Positions 1-8,567 of a stretch of DNA of 64,000 nt are shown here, piece by piece. The notes below the pieces were generated by a model. That model made no database searches. It had not been told where the DNA came from and saw only the letters and a list, made by a program, of their open reading frames with translations. The translations under genes and the position numbers were made by a program. The stretch comes from Bacteroidales bacterium (GTDB taxonomy: Bacteria > Bacteroidota > Bacteroidia > Bacteroidales > UBA1402). The stretch is taken from NCBI GenBank assembly GCA_017468435.1, contig JAFUIP010000009.1:36423-100422 (forward strand). The letters run 5' to 3'. Each line of letters opens with the position of its first letter. Within the stretch, counting starts at the first letter, position 1.

Positions 1-215
1 TCCAAAAAGAACTGACCGGCCGGCAATTCTATGATAACGCCTTTGCTCAGATCCACTCCGGTAGATTTGCCTACATTTTCCAATCGACGCCATTCCCTGA
101 CAGTACGTATGGCCTGATGAACATCCGAACAATCTTCTCCAAGTTGAAGAATGGTCTGCGCACCAAGACTCCAAGACATGGCAATCAATAAAACGATAAT
201 GAAACTTTTTTTCAT
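1..215 (-). CDS. Secreted beta-helix protein, N-terminal part only
   Basis: The gene runs off the left edge; only 71 codons are visible. It opens with a signal peptide (MKKSFIIVLLIAMSWSLGAQ). The segment after it has a pattern (DVHQAIRTVREWRR, then GVIIELPAGQFFL) that I associate with the first turns of right-handed beta-helix carbohydrate-active proteins, where a repeated 'aggregate of residues that forms a floor' precedes the first strand. It lies 71 bases downstream of the BNR/TIM fusion gene on the same strand, so it is probably the next gene of the pectin operon. Substrate and family cannot be judged from this fragment; a pectate lyase-like or GH28-like helix is a guess. Confidence 0.55.
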   Translation of the reverse strand, partial: MKKSFIIVLLIAMSWSLGAQTILQLGEDCSDVHQAIRTVREWRRLENVGKSTGVDLSKGVIIELPAGQFFL

Positions 216-238
216 GATGATATCCGTAAGAGATGAAG

Positions 239-275
239 CGGCCCGCCTCTGCAACTTCGTTGCGCCGGCGGGCCG
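239..275 (-). other. Strong intergenic hairpin
   Basis: A 9-base-pair GC-rich outer stem (239-247 with 267-275) and a 5-base-pair inner stem (251-255 with 259-263) sit in the 71-base gap between the BNR/TIM fusion gene and the next beta-helix gene. No T-run follows on the minus strand, so it is not a classical terminator. It may reduce expression of the distal gene or stabilise the upstream mRNA end. Confidence 0.5.
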
Positions 276-286
276 ACCCATAATAA

Positions 287-2275
287 TTATTCAGGTTGGA
301 AAATTGATTTCAGATAAGTACAGTTGGCGGTATAATTGCCTCTGACATTGCGAACCTGCGAGGCATCGCGCGAGCGTTCCATTACCAAGTAGCCATGATA
401 ACCGATTTCTTCCAAAGTCTTCTTGATGGCCGGCATATCTACTTGCGGATCGTTCTGCAACCATTGTCCGTCGGTATTGGTACAGTGAATCTGGCAAATA
501 TTCTCGGCACCCAATGTGCGCAATTCCTGGTGAATGTCTCGATTGTTCTTCCAGGCATTGGCGAAATTGTAGTAAATCTTGATGGCCGGTGAATTCACTT
601 CTTTCAGCAAGGCCAAATCGCCCTGAGCATCCATCGTGGTTTCTATACCGATAATCACATTGGCAGCCTCAGCCATCTTTCCAACTTCTCTTAAACGGGT
701 AACCACCGCGGGATACAGTTCAGGATTCTTCACCACATCGCTATTCACGCCCAAAGGCAAGAATGCCACTTTGGCGCCCAAACCCTTCATCACTTCGATA
801 CAGTCGGCCACAGGCTGAATATAGCTTTCGCGGGTGGCAAAAGACTGAGCATAAAAACCGGACATGGCCACCGAAGCAATCTTCACACCACTCTGAGCAG
901 CCAAACGCTTGTACGACTGCAAAGCTTCGGGATTATCCTTGAAACGACTCTGGAAAGTAGGATGCGAGCTCAATGAATTCATATCCACTTCGATACCGTT
1001 ACAACCGATGATTCTTGCCAAAGGAATGGCCGATTCTTTCTGACGTTTGAGAATCATCCAATCGCAAACGGCAATGGGGAAACGAGTTTCTCCGGCGCCT
1101 TCCACGGCCAAAGGCGTATCATGACCCGGCCAGCAAAGGTCTTTTATCTTCACCATCTGCATTTTCTTAGGATCTACCTTCACATATTTCATGCGTTCAC
1201 GACGCCAGGTGTAAAGAATATGGATATAACCATCAGAACCCTGAATAACAGCCGGATATGAATACTGACTGATGGGAGAATCTTCCAACACCAAAGAAGC
1301 ATACCAATGGATACCATCTTTAGACAAAGCTACATTCAAGGGCGTACGGGCTCCCTTAAACTTGTCGCCATCGGGCAATACGTGATTATATACCAACAAA
1401 TGACGGCCGTCTTGCAAGGTAACGGCATCCGTTCCGGAGTTGTTCTGAGGCAATTCCAAACTATCGAGTTTGCTCCAGGTTGCACCGCCATCACTCGACC
1501 AGGTGGTACCTACGCGACGATTGCGGGTGCGGAATACCATCTGCAAATCGCCATTCTTATGCTTGAGAATACTGGGCTGGATTGCCAACCAAGGGGCTCT
1601 TTCGTTGATAGGACCCACCTGACGCCAAGTTTTACCATAATCGGGAGTGATATCCAAGAACAAGCGCCATCCATTACCTTCCTGGCTCGATGGACAAACC
1701 AATTCACCATTGATCATTTCGGGTTTGTTCTTTACCGGACCTATAATGCCATCGGGCAAGGTATCGGGTTTAGACCAAGTATGACCATTGTCGGATGAGC
1801 GAATCAAACGACCTTTCCAAGAACTTGGATGGGCACCCACTTTATAGAAAAGCAGCAAATCGCCACCGGGAATCTGGTACAACACAGGATTCCAGCACGG
1901 ATAACGTTCCACGCTGCCGGCTTCGGGCCAATATCCGGGATCTTCGGCCAAAATACATTCAGCCACCTTTTCGGGAGCTTGCCAAACATCACTTCCCTTA
2001 GGTTTGCGCGATACATAAATACTCACATCGGGGAAACGTTCCTTGGTACCACCGAAATAAGTGGCAATCAAACCTTCGGGCGTTTCGGCCAATGAGGCAG
2101 AGTGACATTCGGCAAAGTCGGCCTTTTCATACAAGAACTGACTTTCTACGATACCCTTTTTCCAATCGTACTCATTGTTGTTGATGAAAAACATCACAAC
2201 GGCCATTGCCAAAAAGAACAAGCCGATAATCAGGCAACAACATGAGCATTTTTTCATACATTGTTTCTTTTCCAT
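287..2275 (-). CDS. BNR beta-propeller (sialidase-like) fused to sugar isomerase-like TIM barrel
   Basis: Predicted 662-residue membrane-anchored fusion. Residues 1-35 hold a Cys-rich start (MKKCSCCC) and a hydrophobic segment without a lipobox, so I expect an uncleaved anchor with both domains in the periplasm. Residues about 45-395 form an exo-sialidase-like (BNR_2) propeller with Asp-box-like turns such as SSDNGHTWSKP, TPDYGKTWRQ and SSDGGATWSK. Residues about 400-660 resemble the xylose isomerase-like AP-endonuclease 2 barrel (GIEVDM, IGIETT, YYNFANAW, QIHCTN, LVMERSRD); the Glu/His/Glu metal residues are present, but the usual Asp is Asn in YYNF. The gene starts 7 bases after the GH140-like gene. 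The propeller could release a 2-keto-3-deoxy acid such as DHA or KDO from RG-II; that is inference. A second start at 2257 (MKKCSC) is possible. Confidence 0.7.
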   Translation of the reverse strand: MEKKQCMKKCSCCCLIIGLFFLAMAVVMFFINNNEYDWKKGIVESQFLYEKADFAECHSASLAETPEGLIATYFGGTKERFPDVSIYVSRKPKGSDVWQAPEKVAECILAEDPGYWPEAGSVERYPCWNPVLYQIPGGDLLLFYKVGAHPSSWKGRLIRSSDNGHTWSKPDTLPDGIIGPVKNKPEMINGELVCPSSQEGNGWRLFLDITPDYGKTWRQVGPINERAPWLAIQPSILKHKNGDLQMVFRTRNRRVGTTWSSDGGATWSKLDSLELPQNNSGTDAVTLQDGRHLLVYNHVLPDGDKFKGARTPLNVALSKDGIHWYASLVLEDSPISQYSYPAVIQGSDGYIHILYTWRRERMKYVKVDPKKMQMVKIKDLCWPGHDTPLAVEGAGETRFPIAVCDWMILKRQKESAIPLARIIGCNGIEVDMNSLSSHPTFQSRFKDNPEALQSYKRLAAQSGVKIASVAMSGFYAQSFATRESYIQPVADCIEVMKGLGAKVAFLPLGVNSDVVKNPELYPAVVTRLREVGKMAEAANVIIGIETTMDAQGDLALLKEVNSPAIKIYYNFANAWKNNRDIHQELRTLGAENICQIHCTNTDGQWLQNDPQVDMPAIKKTLEEIGYHGYLVMERSRDASQVRNVRGNYTANCTYLKSIFQPE

Positions 2276-2282
2276 ATCTCAA

Positions 2283-4325
2283 TTATTTTTTGTTGGCAGC
2301 TTCTTTAGCAGCTTTTTCTGCTTTGCGACGTTCAGCCCAAGCCTTGTAGTAAGTTTTCCAATCACGACCACTCTTGGTGAAATATTGCTCGTTCTTGGTT
2401 TTATAAATTTCGAAGACTTGGTTAATCAGATTCATATTCTTGTAATTCATCGCCATCAGACGAGCCTCTTTAAGGTTCGCCAAAACAACGGCTTCGTCTT
2501 CGGGCGTAAATTCGTCGAGGAACATATCCTTATAACCCTGCAGGGTGAAGGCAACTTTGCCAATGGTGTGTTTGTCAAGTATTTGTTCCACCTGTTCGGG
2601 CGTCAGTTCAGCGCTCAAACCATCGATGAGGTTTTGGGTGACAGAAGCAGGAATGTTAGAAATGGCAATCATCTGACGATACACATCGTTGAGGGGTTTT
2701 CCGGTGGCCGGATCGATGCTTCCCTTAGGGATATCGTTTACATGAGCATTGTGCCAGTCGCGGATAGCCTTTTGATGCGTAGCGATGATGGCAGCCACGC
2801 GAGCTTCTTTTTCAGCATCGTTCAAATTGAGCGAAGCAGCCCATTCAGCAGCCTTCTTTTCCAATTGTCCGTCAGAGCGGGCATTGTTTTCAGCTTGGAT
2901 ACGAGCTTGGTCTTCGGCAGAAATTTCCACATATTTCTTATCGGCATCGAAAACCACCAGCACCTTATCCTTGCCGGCGCCATAACCGCCTTCTGGCGTA
3001 AAGGTCTGCTGACCGCGCTTTCTGCCAACGTACTTGAATTCACCATTTTCAGGATTAAACCAGAACACGTGCTTGTTTCTTCCAGCAACCTTGTCCAAAT
3101 CGATGCGGATGGCACGGTTGGTATAGGTATAAACCAAAGCATAATCTTCACCACGGGTAGCCACCAAGCGATCGTACTTCTCGCCTACTTCGTTCAGAAT
3201 CAAACTCTGATCGGGACGACCTTGGGTAAAGGGGAAACGAGTCATCAAAGCTTTCAAGTGCTGCATCTGAGCAGAACCGGGTTCCTGCATAGCTTCGTAC
3301 CAAGGCAACTTGGGTGCAAACGAACCGATAATGCTCGGCACATAGAACTGCATCACCGCATTGTCGCCGTAGGTATGTCCGAAAGAGCCGGCAAACACCG
3401 ACCAATAAGCATAACGACGAATTTCGGGAGCCGTCCAATAAGGCTCGTCACCACTATGCAGGCCATGAGGAATACCTTCGTAGCTGGGTTCACCATCAAT
3501 AACGGGCTTGGCGGGCGTCAAAGCATAAGCTTTTTCCACATAGCGCCAGTTGTCTTCTTCCGTATCCTGCTCGATGGGGTAACCTTCTATCTGACCGTTG
3601 TTCTGACCATAACGACGATGTCCCGACTGGAACATATGGAAATCCAGCCATTCGGCATCGTGGAACCAATTGGCCGAAGAAGTTCTGCCCACGGGATGAT
3701 AAGTCATCAGGTGGTTCTTGTCGTATTTCTTGATGGTTTCGGCCATGGCATGCCAAACATCCATATTGCTTTCGGGATTGACATCGCCACCAATCATCCA
3801 GATAATGTTGGGTCTGTCGGCATAACGTTTAGCCAAAAACTCAGCATATTTCTTGGCTTCATCCACATTCATGTGGCCGTTCTTCACGGTTTCAGAACCC
3901 CAGGTACAAACGATGGCCACGTACATACCGCGTTTTGCGGCAGCATCAATCACATAATCCACATGATTCCAATAGCCATAATAACCCGGTCGATCTATTT
4001 TCTTGAAATCGTAACCGAAAGGCGTGGCACATTCTCCATACACATTATACTGCGGATAGCTATGAAAAACAGACACTTGAATCACATTATAGCCTTTTTT
4101 ATCGCGATCGCGCAGATAGAAATCCACTTCCTCACGCAAAAGACGCGAAGTCAACAACCAAGCCGTTTCTCCCAACCAGAAGAAAGGTTCTCCGTCTTCG
4201 TGAATGAGGTAACGACCATTCTCACTTACCTGCAATTTTCCATGATCCCAGGGTTTGGCTCTTTCTGCCGAGAAAGCCGTCAAGGCCACGAGCGACAAAA
4301 GCGCTCCGAATAAAATCTTTTTCAT
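2283..4325 (-). CDS. GH140-like apiosidase (DUF4038) fused to DUF3826
   Basis: Secreted protein of 680 residues starting at MKKILFGALL; an in-frame TTG lies two codons further upstream. Residues about 25-440 match the DUF4038/GH140 fold: IIWMIGGD places the acid/base at Asp181 and VIDGEPSYE the nucleophile at Glu279, close to the positions known for the Bacteroides thetaiotaomicron RG-II apiosidase. HPVGRTSSANWFHDAEW is also typical. GH140 cleaves the apiose-galacturonate bond that attaches RG-II side chains A and B. Residues about 465-670 are a DUF3826 domain (LTPEQVEQILD; MAMNYKNMNLINQVFEIYK), which also exists as a separate protein at 22962-23612. A fusion of these two is unusual. The tail is Lys/Ala rich. 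It sits between the esterase and the BNR fusion with 7-14 base gaps, clearly one operon. Confidence 0.8.
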   Translation of the reverse strand: MKKILFGALLSLVALTAFSAERAKPWDHGKLQVSENGRYLIHEDGEPFFWLGETAWLLTSRLLREEVDFYLRDRDKKGYNVIQVSVFHSYPQYNVYGECATPFGYDFKKIDRPGYYGYWNHVDYVIDAAAKRGMYVAIVCTWGSETVKNGHMNVDEAKKYAEFLAKRYADRPNIIWMIGGDVNPESNMDVWHAMAETIKKYDKNHLMTYHPVGRTSSANWFHDAEWLDFHMFQSGHRRYGQNNGQIEGYPIEQDTEEDNWRYVEKAYALTPAKPVIDGEPSYEGIPHGLHSGDEPYWTAPEIRRYAYWSVFAGSFGHTYGDNAVMQFYVPSIIGSFAPKLPWYEAMQEPGSAQMQHLKALMTRFPFTQGRPDQSLILNEVGEKYDRLVATRGEDYALVYTYTNRAIRIDLDKVAGRNKHVFWFNPENGEFKYVGRKRGQQTFTPEGGYGAGKDKVLVVFDADKKYVEISAEDQARIQAENNARSDGQLEKKAAEWAASLNLNDAEKEARVAAIIATHQKAIRDWHNAHVNDIPKGSIDPATGKPLNDVYRQMIAISNIPASVTQNLIDGLSAELTPEQVEQILDKHTIGKVAFTLQGYKDMFLDEFTPEDEAVVLANLKEARLMAMNYKNMNLINQVFEIYKTKNEQYFTKSGRDWKTYYKAWAERRKAEKAAKEAANKK

Positions 4326-4339
4326 TTTCAAGTTAGTAT

Positions 4340-5806
4340 TTATTGTCCGTAAGTATGAAACATTTTATATAGGTTTTCAATTCCTTTAAGCGCGTTTTCC
4401 GGCAAATTTTCTCCGTTCTCTCCCCAGACTTTCAACAACTTGGCATCTTCTTCCACGCAGGAAGATTCGTCAAAGAGTCCGTTTTCGTCTTGGAGTTTCT
4501 TCACGTTCAAGCCCCAATGTTTTGCCAAAAAGGCATAAGTAGCCTGACGCTTAGAAGGTCCGTAATCGTGTCCTTCCTTGGGGAAATGGGCATTTTCCAC
4601 CATGTCGCCGGCGCCATAAAAACCATAGGTTCTTTGAATGAAAGGAAATTCCAGCCAAGGCACATCTTTGGTCCAATCCTTACCGTCGGAAACAATCAGC
4701 ATGGGACGAGGCGCGCACATGGCGGCAATTTCGGCATTGTTGGTACCATTGGCACTCAGATGAATGGGATTTCCGCTCTCGCAAGGACAACCTCCCACAA
4801 AGTAAGAAGAAGTCATCACCACCGGCATGCTGAGCGTGATACGGTCGTCTATGGCCGTGATGAACATGGTCTGGCTGCCACCGCCACTTCCGCCGGTAAT
4901 AGCGATACGGGTAGTGTCGGCTTCACGAAGCGAGCAAAGATAATCCAACATACGAATGGCGTTCAGGCTCTGAATGGTATGCGCCATGGCCGTACGATGC
5001 GCGCGAGGTTCGAACTGCAAGAGCTGTTCATCCCAAGAGAAAAGATCGTAACTCACAGCTATACAACCCATTTTGGCCTGCATGGCACAGCGCACCTGAT
5101 GGTCGTAACGATAACGTCCTTTACCGAAATGTCCGTTGGGATTCAAGACAATAGGACAAGAACCTTTCTTATATTTTACCGGATGATAAATACTTCCCGT
5201 GCAATACACGCCCGGCAAGATTTCCAGACCGATGTTCTGCACATAATAGTCGCCATACACACGCTTGGGGCCCAGATAAGGCTTGCCGGCAGGCGCAGGA
5301 GGAAGATTGTTCAAACCGGCATTCTCGCGCAGTTCTTTCTGCAATTGCGAGCGACGTGCTTCCCAAGATTCCTTGTCGGTATATACCGTCTGTAAATAGT
5401 TCAAGATATCCTGGCCATCTTCCGGCAAACGACGCGCATACTCAAAAGGCTTAATTTCATAGACGCCCTCTTTTTGTTTCACATACTTCAAGTCGAGAGG
5501 CTTGAGCACATTGTCGAGGGTTTCTTCCACACTCCAAGGACGATAACGATATTCCGCATGTTTCAGCATGACGCCGTTCACATCGTTTTTGGAATAACGC
5601 AACTTCACAGAAAACTGTTCTTCTATATCCTTGAGAACATCCACCAAAGGCTTGGCGAACTTAGTGTCGCTGGTGGGACGATGCAACTGCAAATCGCGCT
5701 TGGCCAGGGTGTCGGAATGCCAAAGTTCCCACGAAGTCTGGGCCCAAGCCGAGAAGCTCGTGCAAATAGTCAGACAAATTAACAGACTGAGGCTCTTCGA
5801 TTTCAT
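4340..5806 (-). CDS. STN domain fused to alpha/beta-hydrolase (acetyl esterase-like)
   Basis: 488 residues with signal peptide (cleavage after AWAQ). Residues about 50-120 (LVDVLKDIEEQFSVKLRYS ... GVYEIKP) read as an STN/secretin-TonB short N-terminal domain, normally found at the front of SusC-type receptors and secretins. Residues about 170-440 are an alpha/beta-hydrolase of the acetylxylan esterase-like group: nucleophile Ser307 in GGSGG, candidate acid Asp374 (VSDGKD), base His413 (EGHDYG), oxyanion region NPNGHFG. The likely role is removing acetyl or other ester groups from pectin oligosaccharides in the periplasm. The STN part is odd here and may dock to an envelope partner. The start codon lies 2 bases after the GH28 stop, suggesting translational coupling. 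Exact ester substrate unknown. Confidence 0.72.
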   Translation of the reverse strand: MKSKSLSLLICLTICTSFSAWAQTSWELWHSDTLAKRDLQLHRPTSDTKFAKPLVDVLKDIEEQFSVKLRYSKNDVNGVMLKHAEYRYRPWSVEETLDNVLKPLDLKYVKQKEGVYEIKPFEYARRLPEDGQDILNYLQTVYTDKESWEARRSQLQKELRENAGLNNLPPAPAGKPYLGPKRVYGDYYVQNIGLEILPGVYCTGSIYHPVKYKKGSCPIVLNPNGHFGKGRYRYDHQVRCAMQAKMGCIAVSYDLFSWDEQLLQFEPRAHRTAMAHTIQSLNAIRMLDYLCSLREADTTRIAITGGSGGGSQTMFITAIDDRITLSMPVVMTSSYFVGGCPCESGNPIHLSANGTNNAEIAAMCAPRPMLIVSDGKDWTKDVPWLEFPFIQRTYGFYGAGDMVENAHFPKEGHDYGPSKRQATYAFLAKHWGLNVKKLQDENGLFDESSCVEEDAKLLKVWGENGENLPENALKGIENLYKMFHTYGQ

Positions 5807-5807
5807 C

Positions 5808-7394
5808 TTATTTCAAAAGAATTAAAGCATTCCTTTTCTTCATCACTTCAGGAGCCACCATCCACTTCGTATCCATACGATCGAGGTAATTGCCTTGCAA
5901 AACAACCTTTTCAGTTTCAGCACCTCTCAGTTCGAGGAAAGCAGCACTTCCGGCCTTGGGGAAACAATTGGCAATGAATACGTTCTTGGCATTTTCCATA
6001 CGGATAACAGGCACTTGGTCGTTCACTTCCATGGTGCGGACATTGTCGAAATACAATTCTTCCGAGTTGCGTACATCCAATACCGGACCCTTGTCGGAAT
6101 TCACGATAAAATCGCTGATGGTCACGTTCTTGGCTTCTTGAATAAAGAAACCGTTTTCAGCCTGAATGTTAACATTATTGATACTGATGTCGCTCACGGG
6201 CATTTCGGGAATACCGCGAATACCACCGGCAGCTTTCACTTCGGTACCTGTCATATTGGAAATGTGAATATTGCGGAAAATGGGCGTACGCTCGCTCACG
6301 GGTTCCTGGGGCACATTCGAATAGAAAAGGTTGAAGATGATGGCTTCCTTTTGGATATTCTTCATCACGATGTTGTCCACGCGGATTTCTTCGACGATAC
6401 CGCCACGTCCGCGGGTAGATTTCAGGCGGATACCACGGTCGGTGCCATCGAACACACAGTTGCTGATGGTGATTTTGCGCACGTCGCCCGACATTTCGCT
6501 ACCGATCACCACGCCACCGTGACCACTCAACATGGTACAATTGGTGATGGTGATGTTTTCGCAAGGCACGCCGTATTGACGTCCCTGAAGGTCACGACCC
6601 GACTTGATGGTGATACAATCGTCGCCCACGCTGATATGGCAATTGGAGATATGCACATTCTTACAAGAAGAAGGATTGATACCGTCGGTGTTGGGCGATT
6701 CAGGATTATAGATGGTCAAATCCTTGATGTTCAGATTTTCACAAAATTCGGGATTCACCGTCCAGAAAGGAGAGTTCTGAATGTGCAAACCTTCGATAAG
6801 AATATTCTTGCAACGATAGAATTGGATAAAAGGAGGACGGAAAAATTCGCGGGCCAAGGTTCTCTTCCAGTCTGATTGTTCTTCGAGTTTCAAATCGGGA
6901 TTAGCTTCTACCCAAGCTTGCTGATATTTATTGCGTTTCTTTTCACCGGCCTTCACGTTGCCTTCGTTGCGCCAGGCCTCGTTCCACCATTCACGGCCAT
7001 TGCCTTCGAGCGTACCGCGACCTTTAATGGCGATGTTTTCAGCATCGTAAGCAGCAATAAGCGGATGGAAACTATTCATCACCACGCCCTCGTAACGCAT
7101 TTCCACATAAGGCATATAATGATCGAAGTTATCTGAGAAACAAAGACTTGCGCCAGCTTCTACCTCGATGGTGACATTACTTTTCAAGGTGATAGGACCT
7201 GTCAGATAATCGCCTGCAGGAAAATACAAGGTACCACCGCCATGGGCTTCCAGGGTGTCGATGGCTTGCGCAATGATTTCCGTATTGAGGAAAACACTGT
7301 CGTTCTTGGCACCAAAATCCAACATATTGATAAACTTGGCCTGGGCCACATTAAGGCTCAATGCGAGCAAGATCAAAGTGAGAAATTTCTTCAT
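5808..7394 (-). CDS. GH28 polygalacturonase-family enzyme
   Basis: 528 residues with signal peptide (MKKFLTLILLALSLNVAQA). Right-handed beta-helix with all GH28 signatures: NTDG with Asp237, GDD with Asp258 and Asp259, GHGG with His292, and RLKS with Arg323 and Lys325 (usually RIK). GH28 enzymes hydrolyse alpha-galacturonic acid linkages of homogalacturonan, the rhamnogalacturonan I backbone, or the galacturonate linkages in RG-II. An insertion around residues 140-185 is longer than in simple polygalacturonases, which suggests an exo-acting or side-chain-specific member. It follows the DUF1537 kinase gene by 17 bases and precedes the STN-esterase by 1 base. Family assignment is firm; substrate is inferred from the neighbours. 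Confidence 0.92.
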   Translation of the reverse strand: MKKFLTLILLALSLNVAQAKFINMLDFGAKNDSVFLNTEIIAQAIDTLEAHGGGTLYFPAGDYLTGPITLKSNVTIEVEAGASLCFSDNFDHYMPYVEMRYEGVVMNSFHPLIAAYDAENIAIKGRGTLEGNGREWWNEAWRNEGNVKAGEKKRNKYQQAWVEANPDLKLEEQSDWKRTLAREFFRPPFIQFYRCKNILIEGLHIQNSPFWTVNPEFCENLNIKDLTIYNPESPNTDGINPSSCKNVHISNCHISVGDDCITIKSGRDLQGRQYGVPCENITITNCTMLSGHGGVVIGSEMSGDVRKITISNCVFDGTDRGIRLKSTRGRGGIVEEIRVDNIVMKNIQKEAIIFNLFYSNVPQEPVSERTPIFRNIHISNMTGTEVKAAGGIRGIPEMPVSDISINNVNIQAENGFFIQEAKNVTISDFIVNSDKGPVLDVRNSEELYFDNVRTMEVNDQVPVIRMENAKNVFIANCFPKAGSAAFLELRGAETEKVVLQGNYLDRMDTKWMVAPEVMKKRNALILLK

Positions 7395-7411
7395 ATTCGT
7401 TAGGTAAATGA

Positions 7412-8566
7412 TTATTCAAATTCGGGCCAGGCATAGCTTCCCGGCTTCAGGGTAATATAACAATATGGTTCGGTATTCAGTTTCAGCTGTACCACACCGG
7501 GAGTCCATTCCCTTACAGGCGTAAAACTGTTCCAACCAAGACGTTGCAAGAGGCTATATGCCGTAGCACCACCCTCTATGAGCAAATGTGAGGGATTGAT
7601 TTTCTGCAAGAGAAGGAACATGGATTCCGTCATACGATAACGCAGATGTTCGGCACAAGAATCGAACTTCACGGGCTTCGGACCAAAACGCACCAAGAGT
7701 CTTTGTGAGATTTCCCAAGTGGTGGCACAAGCTTCTACAAAAGCCTGAATGTCGGCATCCGTCACCTTATCTTCCTGCAACATCGATGCGGGCAGATTCA
7801 TCAGTGGCATACCTTCTGCAGCCAAGCGTTCAGAACCTTGCATACTGTTCAGGTGTGCGCTACCGCAAATCATCAGGCAATCTTGCAATGGAGAAAGTTC
7901 AGAAGCATCCTCGTCTTTGGGAAAAGCTTTCACCTTGCCCAGTTCGATTTGTTCTTCCAAATATTCACGCCAGAAATCGGCACTGCCACCGGGCAACACG
8001 CCTTCTTGACAAAGACGCACGCTGGCTCGCAAGTCTTCGCTGGTGACAGCATCGGGCACCATGTAATTGATGGGCGAAGAAGAAGCCACCACGTTGCGCG
8101 ACTCTATGATACTGTGTACCTGAGAACTCTTGACCGGAAACTCCGGATCGTTGGCGAAAGCAGTTTCGGCTAAAAGCTTGTCTTCCACATAGTACAAACC
8201 GTTTTTGATGGAACGATGTGTAGCTGTATTGGCCGGTTGGATGAGCAGTTCCTTCATACCGAAAACATCGGCGATGGCACGCATCTCCAACAAGACCCAA
8301 CCGCGAAGTGCCGAATCGATTTTCTTGACGACATGCGTCACGCCGGCTGCCTTGAGGTTTTCCGCCAAAATGCGGGAAATCTTCACAGCACCTTCTGCCG
8401 TAAAGGAACGGGTATCTTCAGCGACAACCAGTACATCGGTATCGACATCTTGAATGGTTTCCACTTCGGGAATATCCGTCAGGAAACTCACAGAAACGCC
8501 GCGACGCAAACAAATGCCTGCCACTTCGGCTGCCCCGGTAAAATCGTCAGCAATAATGGTTATCAT
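7412..8566 (-). CDS. dtnK: DUF1537 four-carbon acid sugar kinase (D-threonate kinase candidate)
   Basis: 384-residue cytoplasmic protein. The N-terminal ADDFTGAAEVAG motif (Asp7, Asp8) and the C-terminal nucleotide-binding segment LLIEGGATAYSLL are the two hallmarks of the DUF1537 kinases. Characterised members phosphorylate D-threonate, L-threonate, D-erythronate or 3-oxo-isoapionate at O4. A DUF1537 kinase next to a PdxA2 dehydrogenase is the known D-threonate arrangement: D-threonate becomes 4-phospho-D-threonate, which PdxA2 oxidises to a 3-keto acid that decarboxylates to DHAP. Start codon and PdxA2 stop are one base apart, so the two are co-translated. The apionate-type role is the main alternative because apiose is also expected here, but the adjacent PdxA2 favours threonate. 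Confidence 0.78.
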   Translation of the reverse strand: MITIIADDFTGAAEVAGICLRRGVSVSFLTDIPEVETIQDVDTDVLVVAEDTRSFTAEGAVKISRILAENLKAAGVTHVVKKIDSALRGWVLLEMRAIADVFGMKELLIQPANTATHRSIKNGLYYVEDKLLAETAFANDPEFPVKSSQVHSIIESRNVVASSSPINYMVPDAVTSEDLRASVRLCQEGVLPGGSADFWREYLEEQIELGKVKAFPKDEDASELSPLQDCLMICGSAHLNSMQGSERLAAEGMPLMNLPASMLQEDKVTDADIQAFVEACATTWEISQRLLVRFGPKPVKFDSCAEHLRYRMTESMFLLLQKINPSHLLIEGGATAYSLLQRLGWNSFTPVREWTPGVVQLKLNTEPYCYITLKPGSYAWPEFE

Positions 8567-8567
8567 A

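Noticed and set aside
2175..4313. Long open frame on the plus strand (712 codons) opposite the GH140-like gene
   Set aside because: Antisense to a gene with clear catalytic motifs; the translation has no recognisable domain and reflects codon bias. The same applies to other long opposite-strand frames, for example 17068-18555, 19932-22280 and 60224-62356.
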